NCBI RefSeq assembly: GCF_002803155.1
Contig: NZ_NNBP01000036.1
Coordinates: 1-64,000 of the forward strand
DNA: 64,000 nucleotides
Reading direction: 5' to 3'
DNA from: Streptomyces sp. CB02959
GTDB taxonomy: Bacteria > Actinomycetota > Actinomycetes > Streptomycetales > Streptomycetaceae
Shown: in pieces, positions 40,344 to 47,637 of the stretch
Numbering within the stretch: the stretch's first letter is position 1
Layout of the letters: each line of letters opens with the position of its first letter
Translations under genes and position numbers: made by a program
Notes under the pieces: generated by a model
Database searches by the model: none
What the model was told of the DNA's origin: nothing
The model's input: only the letters and a program-made list of their open reading frames with translations

Positions 40344-41915
40344 GTGACTGCCTCGTCAGCTTCTTCTGCCTCGTCTGCCTCGTCGTCGCAGCAGCCTGCG
40401 TCCGCCGGCCCGCCCGGCTCGGCGAACGAACCCGGGCAGGCGGCCGCCGGGCCCCCGCGGGCCGCCGCGGACACCGAACCCGACCGGCCCCCGGACGCCG
40501 ACGACTCCGGGCTGCTCGCCGCCCTCCTGGACGGCATGGACGCCGCCCTGATGGCCTTCGCCGCCGACGGGACGGTCACCCACTGGAACCACGAGGCTGA
40601 ACGCATCCTGGGCTGGACCGCCGAGGAGGCGGTCGGACGCCGCGGCCTGACGGGCTGGGCGGTCCGCGCGGAGGACGCGGACGGCGTGCGGGCCGCACTG
40701 GACACCGCGATGCGCGCCCCCGGCCGCCAGGTGCACGACTTCGCCCTCCTGGCCAAGGACGGCCACCGCGTCCTGGTCCGCACCCAGTCCTCCGCGGTGC
40801 GCGCTCCCGACGGGCGGGTCGCCGGGGCGTACTGTGCCTTCGGCGAGTCGCACACCCAGCTCGACCTGGAACGGGCGGTGGCGCTCAGCGAGGCGCTCTT
40901 CGAGGACGCCACCTGGGGCGTGGTGCTGATCGACGCCGACCTGCGGCCCGCGGTCGTCAACGCGCACGCCGCCCGCACCTTCGGGATGAGCCGTACCGCG
41001 CTGCTGGGCCGCCCGCTGGGCGACGTCCTGGCCCAAGGGGTCGAGGAGTTGGAGGGCGCCCTCCAGCACGTCCTGTCCGAGGGCCCGCCGCCGGCGATCA
41101 GCGAACTGTGGGTGACGCCGCGGGACGGGGAGTCCGAACTCCCGCGCCGCTGCTGGCGCAGCGGCTTCATCCGGCTGGCCTCACCGCTGGCGGAGGAGCC
41201 CGTTCCGCTCGGCGTCGCCTGGCTCTTCCAGGACATCACCGACGCCAAGCGGACCGAACAGGACGGCTCCCTGCTGCGCTTCCGCGCCCACCAGTTGCAC
41301 CGCGCGGGCCGGGCCGCCGCCGAGTGCCCGGACCCGGCCGAGGCCGCCGCGGTCCACCTCGACTTCGCGCTGGCGGGCTTCGCCGACCACGCCCTGGTCG
41401 ATCTCGCCGGCACCCCGGCCCCGGCCCCGTACGGCGCGGTGGACGCGGACGCCGAGTGGGACGCGGACCCGGCGCCCACCGGCGACGGCCCCGGCGCGGG
41501 GAGCGCCGCCGCGGCCGGCGGGCCGGGGGCCGCGGACCGGGCGCCGCGGCTGGTGCGGGCGCTGGCCTCCCCGGCGGGCGTGCCCGGCCCCTCGGAGGCC
41601 GTACCGGTGACCGGCATCCCGGTGGCCTACGTACCGGGCCATCCGGCGCTCCAGGCGTATGCGCGGCGCGGCTCGGTGCGGGCCAGCGCCGGCCAGGCCC
41701 CCGCCGAGGGCTGGGCCGCCATCCGCAACTGGCCGGACGGCACGGTGCACGGGCTGTGCGTGGTGCTCCGCAGCCGGGGCCGCACCGTCGGGGTCGCCAC
41801 CTTCCTGCGGACGCCCGCCCGCCGCCCCTTCGACCGCGCGGACGCCGACTACGCCGAGGAGGTCGCCGCCCGGATCGCCGCGGCCCTGGACCTCGCGGGG
41901 GCGGCGGGGGCGTGA
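40344..41915 (+). CDS. PAS-domain sensory protein
   Basis: A 523-residue cytoplasmic protein. After a low-complexity Ser/Ala/Pro lead (ASSASSASSASSS) there are two PAS domains: about residues 48-165 (MDAALMAFAADGTVTHWNHEAERILGW..VGRRGLTGW) and 172-305 (GVVLIDADLRPAVVNAHAARTFGMSRTALLGRPLGDV), then a GAF-like C-terminal region ending in FDRADADYAEEVAARIAAALDLAG. No kinase, phosphatase or cyclase domain is attached, so output is unclear; SpoIIE-linked relatives exist. GTG 40344 has AAGGGG 6 nt upstream; a GTG at 40338 would have no spacing. Confidence 0.85.
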   Translation: MTASSASSASSASSSQQPASAGPPGSANEPGQAAAGPPRAAADTEPDRPPDADDSGLLAALLDGMDAALMAFAADGTVTHWNHEAERILGWTAEEAVGRRGLTGWAVRAEDADGVRAALDTAMRAPGRQVHDFALLAKDGHRVLVRTQSSAVRAPDGRVAGAYCAFGESHTQLDLERAVALSEALFEDATWGVVLIDADLRPAVVNAHAARTFGMSRTALLGRPLGDVLAQGVEELEGALQHVLSEGPPPAISELWVTPRDGESELPRRCWRSGFIRLASPLAEEPVPLGVAWLFQDITDAKRTEQDGSLLRFRAHQLHRAGRAAAECPDPAEAAAVHLDFALAGFADHALVDLAGTPAPAPYGAVDADAEWDADPAPTGDGPGAGSAAAAGGPGAADRAPRLVRALASPAGVPGPSEAVPVTGIPVAYVPGHPALQAYARRGSVRASAGQAPAEGWAAIRNWPDGTVHGLCVVLRSRGRTVGVATFLRTPARRPFDRADADYAEEVAARIAAALDLAGAAGA

Positions 41916-41977
41916 GGCGGGCCGGCGCGCACGGGCGGGCGGGAGACCGGCCCCGCGCCGCCGCCGGCCGCTCCGCC

Positions 41978-42745
41978 TCAGTGCCGGTAGAAGATCCGGT
42001 CCGCGTACCCCCGCATCACCCGGTCGTTCCACTCGTGCCCGCCGTCCACGTTGCCCGAGCGCAGCAGCGGCGGCTGCCCGCCGCGCTCGGCGAGCGCACC
42101 GGCCGCGGTCGCCACCACGGCCTGCATGATCGCGCTGGTGACGACCGTCGAGGCGGGGGCGAACGGCGCCTCGATGCCGGGCAGCGTCAGCTCCGCGTCG
42201 CCCACCGGGATCCGGCTGTCCAGCACGATGTCGCAGTGGTCCTTGAGGTACGTCCCCGAGCTGTGCCGGGACCGGGTCTCGTCCGCGTAGGCCACCGACG
42301 TCAGGCCGATGACCTTGATGCCGAGCGCCCGCGCGTTGATCGCCATCTCGACGGGCAGCGCGTTCCGCCCGGAGAGCGAGATGACCACCAGCACGTCGCC
42401 GCGCTCCAACGGACTGGTGTCCAGCACCGCCCCGGCCAGCCCGTCGACCCGCTCCAGTGCGCTGCCCAGCGTCGCCGGCCGGACGTCCACCCCGACGACC
42501 CCGGGGACCGACAGCAGGTTCATGATCGCCAGGCCGCCGGCGCGGTACACGGTGTCCTGCGCCGGCAGCGACGAGTGCCCGGCCCCGAAGGAGAAGACCC
42601 GGCCGCCCGCCGCGACGGTGTCCGCGATCAGCTGTCCGGCCGCGCTGATCCGGTCCCCCTCCGCGTCGCGGACCTGCCGCAACAGGTCGATCGCGGCGTC
42701 GAAGTACCGCCCGGCCAGCCCCTCGCTCCGGTCGCTCTCAGCCAT
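41978..42745 (-). CDS. SIS-domain protein (UPF0309 family)
   Basis: A 255-residue protein with a single sugar isomerase (SIS) domain. AAGGRVFSFGAGHSSLPAQDTVYRAGG has the phosphosugar-binding loop, and DVLVVISLSGRNALPVEMAINARALGIKVIGLTS is the second SIS motif; the C-terminal helices end in NVDGGHEWNDRVM. It matches the UPF0309 group found beside the DtxR-type regulator in streptomycetes. Likely binds or isomerises a phosphorylated sugar or amino sugar in the cytoplasm. GAGAGGGG precedes the ATG. Divergent from the iron regulator. Confidence 0.88.
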   Translation of the reverse strand: MAESDRSEGLAGRYFDAAIDLLRQVRDAEGDRISAAGQLIADTVAAGGRVFSFGAGHSSLPAQDTVYRAGGLAIMNLLSVPGVVGVDVRPATLGSALERVDGLAGAVLDTSPLERGDVLVVISLSGRNALPVEMAINARALGIKVIGLTSVAYADETRSRHSSGTYLKDHCDIVLDSRIPVGDAELTLPGIEAPFAPASTVVTSAIMQAVVATAAGALAERGGQPPLLRSGNVDGGHEWNDRVMRGYADRIFYRH

Positions 42746-43001
42746 GGCCGCGGGCCCCTCTCATCGCGTCTGGGTGGGATCTGCGGCGGGCCGGCACCGG
42801 TCGTCGGCGCCCGGCCGCCGCCTCGTGGATCAGTGGCCCGGATCACGTTGCGGTCTGGACCAGTGCGCTGTCAATACGCCGGGCAACGCGCCCGTCGAAC
42901 CGTCCGCGGAGCGTCCGCTGCGCGGACGAGGACGCACCGTTGTCGGTGGGATGCGTCAGAATTGAATCCAGGGCCACCGCACGACATATCGAGGGGCACG
43001 C

Positions 43002-43694
43002 ATGTCCGGACTGATCGACACCACGGAGATGTATCTCCGCACCATCCTCGAACTGGAAGAGGAGGGTGTGGTCCCCATGCGCGCCCGCATCGCGGAGCGG
43101 CTGGAGCAGAGCGGCCCGACGGTCAGCCAGACCGTGGCGCGCATGGAGCGAGACGGCCTGCTGACGGTGGCGGGCGACCGGCACCTGGAGCTGACCGAGG
43201 AGGGCCGCCGACTGGCGACGCGGGTGATGCGCAAGCACCGCCTCGCCGAGTGCCTGCTCGTCGATGTCATCGGGCTGGAGTGGGAGCAGGTGCACGCCGA
43301 GGCGTGCCGCTGGGAGCACGTGATGAGCGAGGCGGTGGAGCGCCGCGTCCTGGAACTGCTGCGCCACCCCACGGAGTCCCCGTACGGCAACCCGATCCCG
43401 GGCCTGGAGGAGCTGGGCGAGAAGGCCGAGGCCGATCCGTTCCTCGACGCCGGCATGGTGAGCCTGATGGATCTGGACGCCGGCTCCGACGGCAAGACGG
43501 CCGTGGTGCGCCGGATCGGCGAGCCCATCCAGGCCGACGCCCAGCTGATGTACACGCTGCGGCGGGCCGGGGTGCAGCCGGGCGCGGTGGTCAGCGTGAC
43601 CGAGTCCCCGGCCGGGGTGCTGGTCGGCAGCAGCGGCGAGGCCGCCGAGCTGGACGCCGAGATCGCCAGCCACGTCTTCGTCGCCAAGCGCTGA
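43002..43694 (+). CDS. dmdR1: Iron-dependent repressor, DtxR/IdeR family
   Basis: A 230-residue metal-dependent regulator. The HTH is RIAERLEQSGPTVSQTVARMERDGLL. All ligands known from DtxR are at identical positions: Met10, Cys102, Glu105, His106 for the primary site and His79, Glu83, His98 for the ancillary site. The C-terminal 70 residues form the SH3-like domain (GEPIQADAQLMYTLRRAGVQPG). With Fe(II) bound it would repress siderophore and iron-uptake genes. GAGGGG precedes the ATG. Neighbouring UPF0309 and citrate synthase genes suggest it is the DmdR1 rather than DmdR2 orthologue. I see no convincing iron box in 42746-43001. Confidence 0.93.
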   Translation: MSGLIDTTEMYLRTILELEEEGVVPMRARIAERLEQSGPTVSQTVARMERDGLLTVAGDRHLELTEEGRRLATRVMRKHRLAECLLVDVIGLEWEQVHAEACRWEHVMSEAVERRVLELLRHPTESPYGNPIPGLEELGEKAEADPFLDAGMVSLMDLDAGSDGKTAVVRRIGEPIQADAQLMYTLRRAGVQPGAVVSVTESPAGVLVGSSGEAAELDAEIASHVFVAKR

Positions 43695-43767
43695 GCCCCG
43701 CGCCACCGCGCGCTGAGCCCCGCGTCACCGTGCGCTGAGCCCCGCGCCGCCGGGCGCTGAGCGGCGC
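43689..43767 (+). repeat. 22-bp tandem repeat over the end of the iron-regulator gene
   Basis: CGCTGAGCCCCGCG + 8 variable bases is repeated at 43689, 43711 and 43733, with a partial fourth copy at 43755 (CGCTGAGCGGCGC). The first copy includes the last codon and stop of the gene, so the array puts CGC-TGA in series after it. It is the first part of a 592-nt gap (43695-44286) with no supported gene. Confidence 0.85.
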
Positions 43768-43936
43768 ACGACCCGCGCGGCATCGACCGCCGGCACATTC
43801 CTGCTCTCCGCCGACCTCCCCACGAGCCCGCTGAGCTGCGCCGATGCGCACGCCGGCGGGCTCGTCAACTTTCGGTGCGATGAACGGTCTTGTGCGAATC
43901 CGTGCGGATCGGCCGGTCTCGTGTCACTCTGGCGCT

Positions 43937-43954
43937 GACGCATGGCCATGCGTC
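43937..43954. repeat. Perfect 18-nt palindrome
   Basis: GACGCATGGCCATGCGTC is a perfect palindrome in the gap after the iron-regulator gene. It could be a protein-binding site or a cruciform; its right edge continues GTCACTCCC. There is no loop, so it is unlikely to be an RNA hairpin by itself. Confidence 0.6.
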
Positions 43955-44024
43955 GTCACTCCCGCGTGATGCGCTGACGGCCGAGGGGGCTGGGATGCGT
44001 CCAGTGGTTCCGGTCGAGGACGGT

Positions 44025-44058
44025 CAGGGCCCCGGCGCTGCGAGCAGCCGGGGCCCTG
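44025..44058 (+). terminator. 12-bp perfect hairpin
   Basis: CAGGGCCCCGGC (44025-44036) pairs perfectly with GCCGGGGCCCTG (44047-44058) around a 10-nt loop. It lies 330 nt past the iron-regulator stop and about 190 nt before the predicted transcription start of the hydrolase gene, so it insulates the two. Orientation cannot be fixed because no T-run follows on either side. Confidence 0.7.
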
Positions 44059-44230
44059 CCTCCCCATGTCCCCCCGTCACGACCCGGAGCCCCGAGCTCT
44101 CAGGGTCGTTCCCCACGGGCCCCCTTCCCGGAAGGGCCCGCCTCCCGGCAGATGTCTCCCCGTGGTGGGCGTGGCCAATCCCGCAGCAAGGTCACTCGAA
44201 AGTGGGGTGTTGGGCGCGGCAGCGATCCGT

Positions 44231-44252
44231 TCGAATATAGGTTCGATAGTGT
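44231..44252 (+). promoter_or_regulatory. Near-consensus SOS (LexA) box overlapping a -10
   Basis: TCGAATATAGGTTCGA (44231-44246) differs at one position from the actinobacterial LexA box TCGAAC-N4-GTTCGA. It abuts TAGTGT (44247-44252), a -10 hexamer, 35 nt before the GTG at 44287. LexA bound here would block the promoter; the downstream gene would then be DNA-damage inducible. Confidence 0.6.
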
Positions 44253-44286
44253 GGGGCGTGCGGGGCCGGTCAGGGGAAGATTGGGG

Positions 44287-45174
44287 GTGCCAGGGCACAT
44301 GGTGCGGCGTATCGATGTGACGGGATCCGGCGGTGTGCGGCTCGCGGCCTGGGAATTCACCGACCCGCCCAAGAGCGGCGGCGGGCTGGAGGAGCGCGGG
44401 CGGCGCCCCGGTGTGCTGTTGCTCCACGGCCTGATGGGACGCGCCTCGCACTGGGCGGACACCGCCCGCCGGCTGAGCGCGGTGCACCGCGCGGTCGCCC
44501 TCGACCAGCGCGGCCACGGCCGCAGCGAGAAGCCCCTTGAGGGCCCCCTGGACCGCACCGCCTACGTCGAGGACGCCATCGCCGCCCTTGAGCAGTTGGA
44601 GCTGGGCCCGGCCGCCCTGGTCGGCCATGCCATGGGAGCCCTGACGGCCTGGCAGGTGGCGGCCAGACGCCCGGACCTGGTCAGCGCGCTGGTGATCTGC
44701 GATATGCGGGCCTCGGCGCTCGGGGCGGCCTCGCAGCGCGAGTGGGCGGAGTGGTTCCGCTCCTGGCCGGTGCCGTTCGCCACCCTCGGGGACGTCCGCA
44801 AGTGGTTCGGGGAGGACGATCCGACCCTGGAGCGTCCCCGGCCGGCCCGCGGGGAGTTCTTCGCCGAGGTGATGGCCGAGCGCGCCGACGGCTGGCGCCC
44901 GGTCTTCTCCCGCCGCCAGATGCTCAGCGCCCGCGAGACCTGGGTGTACGACGCCCACTGGGAGGAGCTCGCCCAGGTCGCCTGCCCCACCCTCGTCGTC
45001 CGCGGCCTCGACGCCGAACTGGGCCGCGCCGAGGCCCAGGAGATGGTCCGGGTGCTGCCCCGCGGCGAGTACGCCGAGATCCCCGAAGCCGGCCATCTGC
45101 TGCCCTGGGAGCAGCCCGACGCCTGGTGCCGGGCCATCGAGCCGTTCCTCGGTGCACTGACGGCCCACCCCTGA
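44287..45174 (+). CDS. Alpha/beta hydrolase-fold protein lacking the nucleophile Ser
   Basis: A 295-residue alpha/beta hydrolase fold: oxyanion motif LLLHGLMGRASHW (from residue 44), DQRGHGRSEKP, and a C-terminal IPEAGHLLPWEQP with the expected catalytic His. The nucleophile elbow, normally GxSxG, reads GHAMG (113-117), so Ala115 replaces the nucleophile. It may be a non-hydrolytic or cofactor-independent enzyme, or a scaffold. GTG 44287 is preferred because AGGGGAAGA ends 6 nt upstream; ATG 44299 is the alternative. Probable SOS-box control. Downstream of the iron-regulator gene but insulated by hairpins. Confidence 0.85.
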   Translation: MPGHMVRRIDVTGSGGVRLAAWEFTDPPKSGGGLEERGRRPGVLLLHGLMGRASHWADTARRLSAVHRAVALDQRGHGRSEKPLEGPLDRTAYVEDAIAALEQLELGPAALVGHAMGALTAWQVAARRPDLVSALVICDMRASALGAASQREWAEWFRSWPVPFATLGDVRKWFGEDDPTLERPRPARGEFFAEVMAERADGWRPVFSRRQMLSARETWVYDAHWEELAQVACPTLVVRGLDAELGRAEAQEMVRVLPRGEYAEIPEAGHLLPWEQPDAWCRAIEPFLGALTAHP

Positions 45175-45353
45175 CCGCCACCGGCCCGTTCGGCACGGCG
45201 CTCCCGCGGAGGACCGGCGCCGCCCGGGCCTACGCAACCACCGTGTGAATCAAGCAAATTGACGCCCCGTCGGATCAGGTGACCGACTGCTCCGCGGAGT
45301 GGGGCCGGGTGGCTCCGTCGGCCGGCTTTCCGCGCCGCCGACGCGGGCCGTCC

Positions 45354-45986
45354 TCAGCCGGCGTCGGCGAACTTCCAGACGAGCGGGTCGGCGGCACTCT
45401 CGTCGCCCCAGCGGACCTCCAGGGACCTGGCGCCCTTGGGGATCATGTACGTCTGGCAGATGACGTGGCTCTCGCCGACCTGCCAGTTGTCGAAGTCGAC
45501 CGGGTCCTGGCAGCCGGGAAGGTCGTCCGGGGCGCCGATGAGCATGCCGCCGCGCTGGCCGTCCGCATAGATCTCGGTGCCGTTGGCCACCTTTGCCAGG
45601 CCCTTGACGACGGCGGGGCCCTTGTTCGTGTACTTCACATATGCGGTCGCGGGGACCAGGCCATTGGCGGCCTGGACCATTTTCTTCGCCTCGTCCTCGG
45701 TTCCGACGTGGACCTTCTGCGCGACGACCTCGTAGGTGATTTTCCCGGACTCTTCCTTGTACTGCCCGGTGCCGCTCTGGCCGGACTCCAGGGCACCGCC
45801 GCCGACCGGATCGGTCGGCTTCTCGTCGGTCTTCGCCACGGTGTCCACGGCGTTCTTCCCGGCGTCCGCTCCGGAACCGGTGGCGGAACCCGACGCGTCC
45901 TTCTTCCCACCGCAGGCGGTCAGCGCCAGTGCCAGTACGGCAACCGGCGCGGCGGCGCGCAGCCATGCGGTCCTGGTGTGCAGCAA
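45354..45986 (-). CDS. Putative secreted lipoprotein
   Basis: A 210-residue lipoprotein: LHTRTAWLRAAAPVAVLALALTACGG has a basic head, hydrophobic core and lipobox LTAC, so Cys24 would be lipidated. A Gly/Ser/Asp/Lys linker follows, then a beta-rich domain (YEVVAQKVHVGTEDEAKKMVQ, AYVKYTNKGPAVVKGL) with CQDPVDFDNWQVGESHVICQTY, resembling DUF4352-like immunoglobulin folds found in streptomycete lipoproteins. The start is TTG at 45986, preceded by GGGAGA; no ATG/GTG is placed to give a signal peptide. Function unknown. Confidence 0.8.
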   Translation of the reverse strand: MLHTRTAWLRAAAPVAVLALALTACGGKKDASGSATGSGADAGKNAVDTVAKTDEKPTDPVGGGALESGQSGTGQYKEESGKITYEVVAQKVHVGTEDEAKKMVQAANGLVPATAYVKYTNKGPAVVKGLAKVANGTEIYADGQRGGMLIGAPDDLPGCQDPVDFDNWQVGESHVICQTYMIPKGARSLEVRWGDESAADPLVWKFADAG

Positions 45987-46362
45987 AGCGTTCTCCCGGC
46001 TCTTGCTCTCCCCCGTTGCGCAGCACCGTTGCCCAGTGCTCGCGAACGGCTGTGAGAGCGGAGCATAAGAGCGCGCTTTCGCCCGTGTCGAAACGTGGAA
46101 TGCACGCGTCCGCCGCCTTCTGTTCAGGCGGCTTGGGAGCGTCCCGGTCGATTTACCGTAATTCCTGCAAACCGGCCGGCGGATTCCGCCGCCGGACCTG
46201 CCCAATTGGGGCTGAATTCAGCCGCATTGTCGCCTCGTCGCCCTCGAATGGTAATGCCCGGACAAAATTTGTGCGGGGATTCCGCGGTGGGCTCCGCCGC
46301 CGGGACGAGCCGGGCGAGGGTGCCGCGGGACGGAGGCGCTCCGTCCCGCGGGGCCGGCCCGG
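45987..46362. other. 376-nt gap with AT-rich dyad, no gene
   Basis: Between the lipoprotein gene's start and the end of the next minus-strand gene. It contains a dyad at 46257-46277, CCCG-g-ACAAA-a-TTTGT-g-CGGG, notably AT-rich at its centre, several small G/C hairpins (e.g. around 46112-46130 and 46173-46196) and the terminator at 46323-46351. The lipoprotein promoter must lie here but I cannot pick it confidently. Confidence 0.45.
46323..46351 (-). terminator. 13-bp perfect hairpin
   Basis: CCGCGGGACGGAG (46323-46335) pairs with its complement at 46339-46351 around a 3-nt GCG loop. It starts 11 nt past the stop of the 46363-47637 gene and is its likely terminator. Confidence 0.8.
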
Positions 46363-47637
46363 TCAGGGCAACGTGCGGGTGAAGTCGCCGCGTTGCACCC
46401 GGACGGTGAGCGAGTCGCCGGCCAGCAGGGAGCCGTAGCCGGTGGCGGCCCAGAGGCTCTGCTCCGCCGGCACTTCGAAGTACGGGACCACATGGCCGTC
46501 CAGACGGTCCGTGAGGACCTCCGGCGCGCGACGGGCGCGGACCGCGCGGAGGCAGGTGTCGCAGGCGGCGACGCGGAGTTGTTCCCGGCGGCCCAGCGGC
46601 CGCCAGGGTATGCGGCGGGCGGCGGGGCCGTGGAGCGGGTGGAAGAAGCACAGCGGCAGCGCGGCCGGGGCGGGGGAGAGCGCCGCGCGCCCCTCGGCCA
46701 CCAGCGCGAACACGCCCGCCAGGTCCGGGACACCGCGTGCGCGGTCCAGCACCGTGCCGGCCGCGGCATAGGCGTCCAGGGCGCGCTCGACGGCCGCCGG
46801 ATCGCCGGTGGCGGCACGGGACTCCTCGCCGAGCCGCACCACCTCCTCGCCGGCCCGCTCGCGCAGCCCGTCCTCATCGGCCTTGTGCGCGGCGGCGAAG
46901 ACCGACCGGGGCAGCGCGAACGGCGTCCCGAAGTCCCGCAGTCGCGAGCGGCGCCGCAGCAGGAGCCAGCCCGCGGCGACCACCAGCACCGGACCGGCGG
47001 CCAGCGCCACGATCCGCACGACCGGGGAAGTCGCCTGCCCCGTGGGGGACTTCGGCGTGCCGCTGCCCGACGGCCTGCTGCTCGGCGTGCCGAGGTGGGC
47101 GGTGAGCCGCTGGTAGACCTGGTCGCCGTTGCCGGCCTTGATGACGTCGATGGCCCGGGAGATCCGCTTGGCCAGCCCGGCGCCCTTCATCGAGTCGTCG
47201 AAGTAGACCGAGGCGGCGGCGTTCTCCGCCTGGTGGGAGTGGGTGGGCCAGGCGCGGGCCTCGATGTCGTCGGTGAAGCCCCCCGGGGTGATGAGGATGG
47301 CCGGGCCGCCCCCCATCCGGTCGTGCACCACCTCGGTCAGCTGCTCCGGCTTGCCGGCCCAGTTGTCCCCCTCGACCAGCGGGACCAGGACGACCCGGAT
47401 CGGCAGGTGGCTCTGCTGGATCTGCTGCACCAGTGCCCGCTGGTCGGCCGCGTCGACCGCCGCGGAGAGGGACGGGTCGACGTACACCGGTGAGGTGCGC
47501 AGCGCGTCGGCGATCTTCTGTCCCGGGCTCTGCGCGGCCGCGGCGGGCCCCGCGGCGGCGCAGAGCAGCGCGGCGGAGGCCGCGCCGACGGCAAGGACGG
47601 ACCGCAGCGAACGGCGGTGACGAAGGTCATTGGACAC
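46363..47637 (-). CDS. Membrane protein with one TPM-like extracytoplasmic module
   Basis: A 424-residue protein: signal peptide ending near AAAGPAAAAQ (residue ~35), an extracytoplasmic domain with ALRTSPVYVDPSLSAAVDAADQRALVQQI and VVLVPLVEGDNW, one membrane helix (VVRIVALAAGPVLVVAAGWLLL), and a cytoplasmic part with CFFHPLHG and CDTCLRAVRARRAP, possibly a zinc site. The LR-x-PVYVDP module also occurs twice in the upstream protein. GTG 47637 overlaps the end of that gene by 11 nt (GTGTCCAATGA), so they form an operon. Function unknown. Confidence 0.8.
   Translation of the reverse strand: MSNDLRHRRSLRSVLAVGAASAALLCAAAGPAAAAQSPGQKIADALRTSPVYVDPSLSAAVDAADQRALVQQIQQSHLPIRVVLVPLVEGDNWAGKPEQLTEVVHDRMGGGPAILITPGGFTDDIEARAWPTHSHQAENAAASVYFDDSMKGAGLAKRISRAIDVIKAGNGDQVYQRLTAHLGTPSSRPSGSGTPKSPTGQATSPVVRIVALAAGPVLVVAAGWLLLRRRSRLRDFGTPFALPRSVFAAAHKADEDGLRERAGEEVVRLGEESRAATGDPAAVERALDAYAAAGTVLDRARGVPDLAGVFALVAEGRAALSPAPAALPLCFFHPLHGPAARRIPWRPLGRREQLRVAACDTCLRAVRARRAPEVLTDRLDGHVVPYFEVPAEQSLWAATGYGSLLAGDSLTVRVQRGDFTRTLP

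Noticed and set aside
42885..42935. GTCCGCG..CGCGGAC inverted repeat before the iron-regulator gene as an iron box
   Set aside because: Lacks the TTAGGTTAGGCTCACCTAA-type consensus of DmdR sites and is G/C-rich; ordinary hairpin potential.
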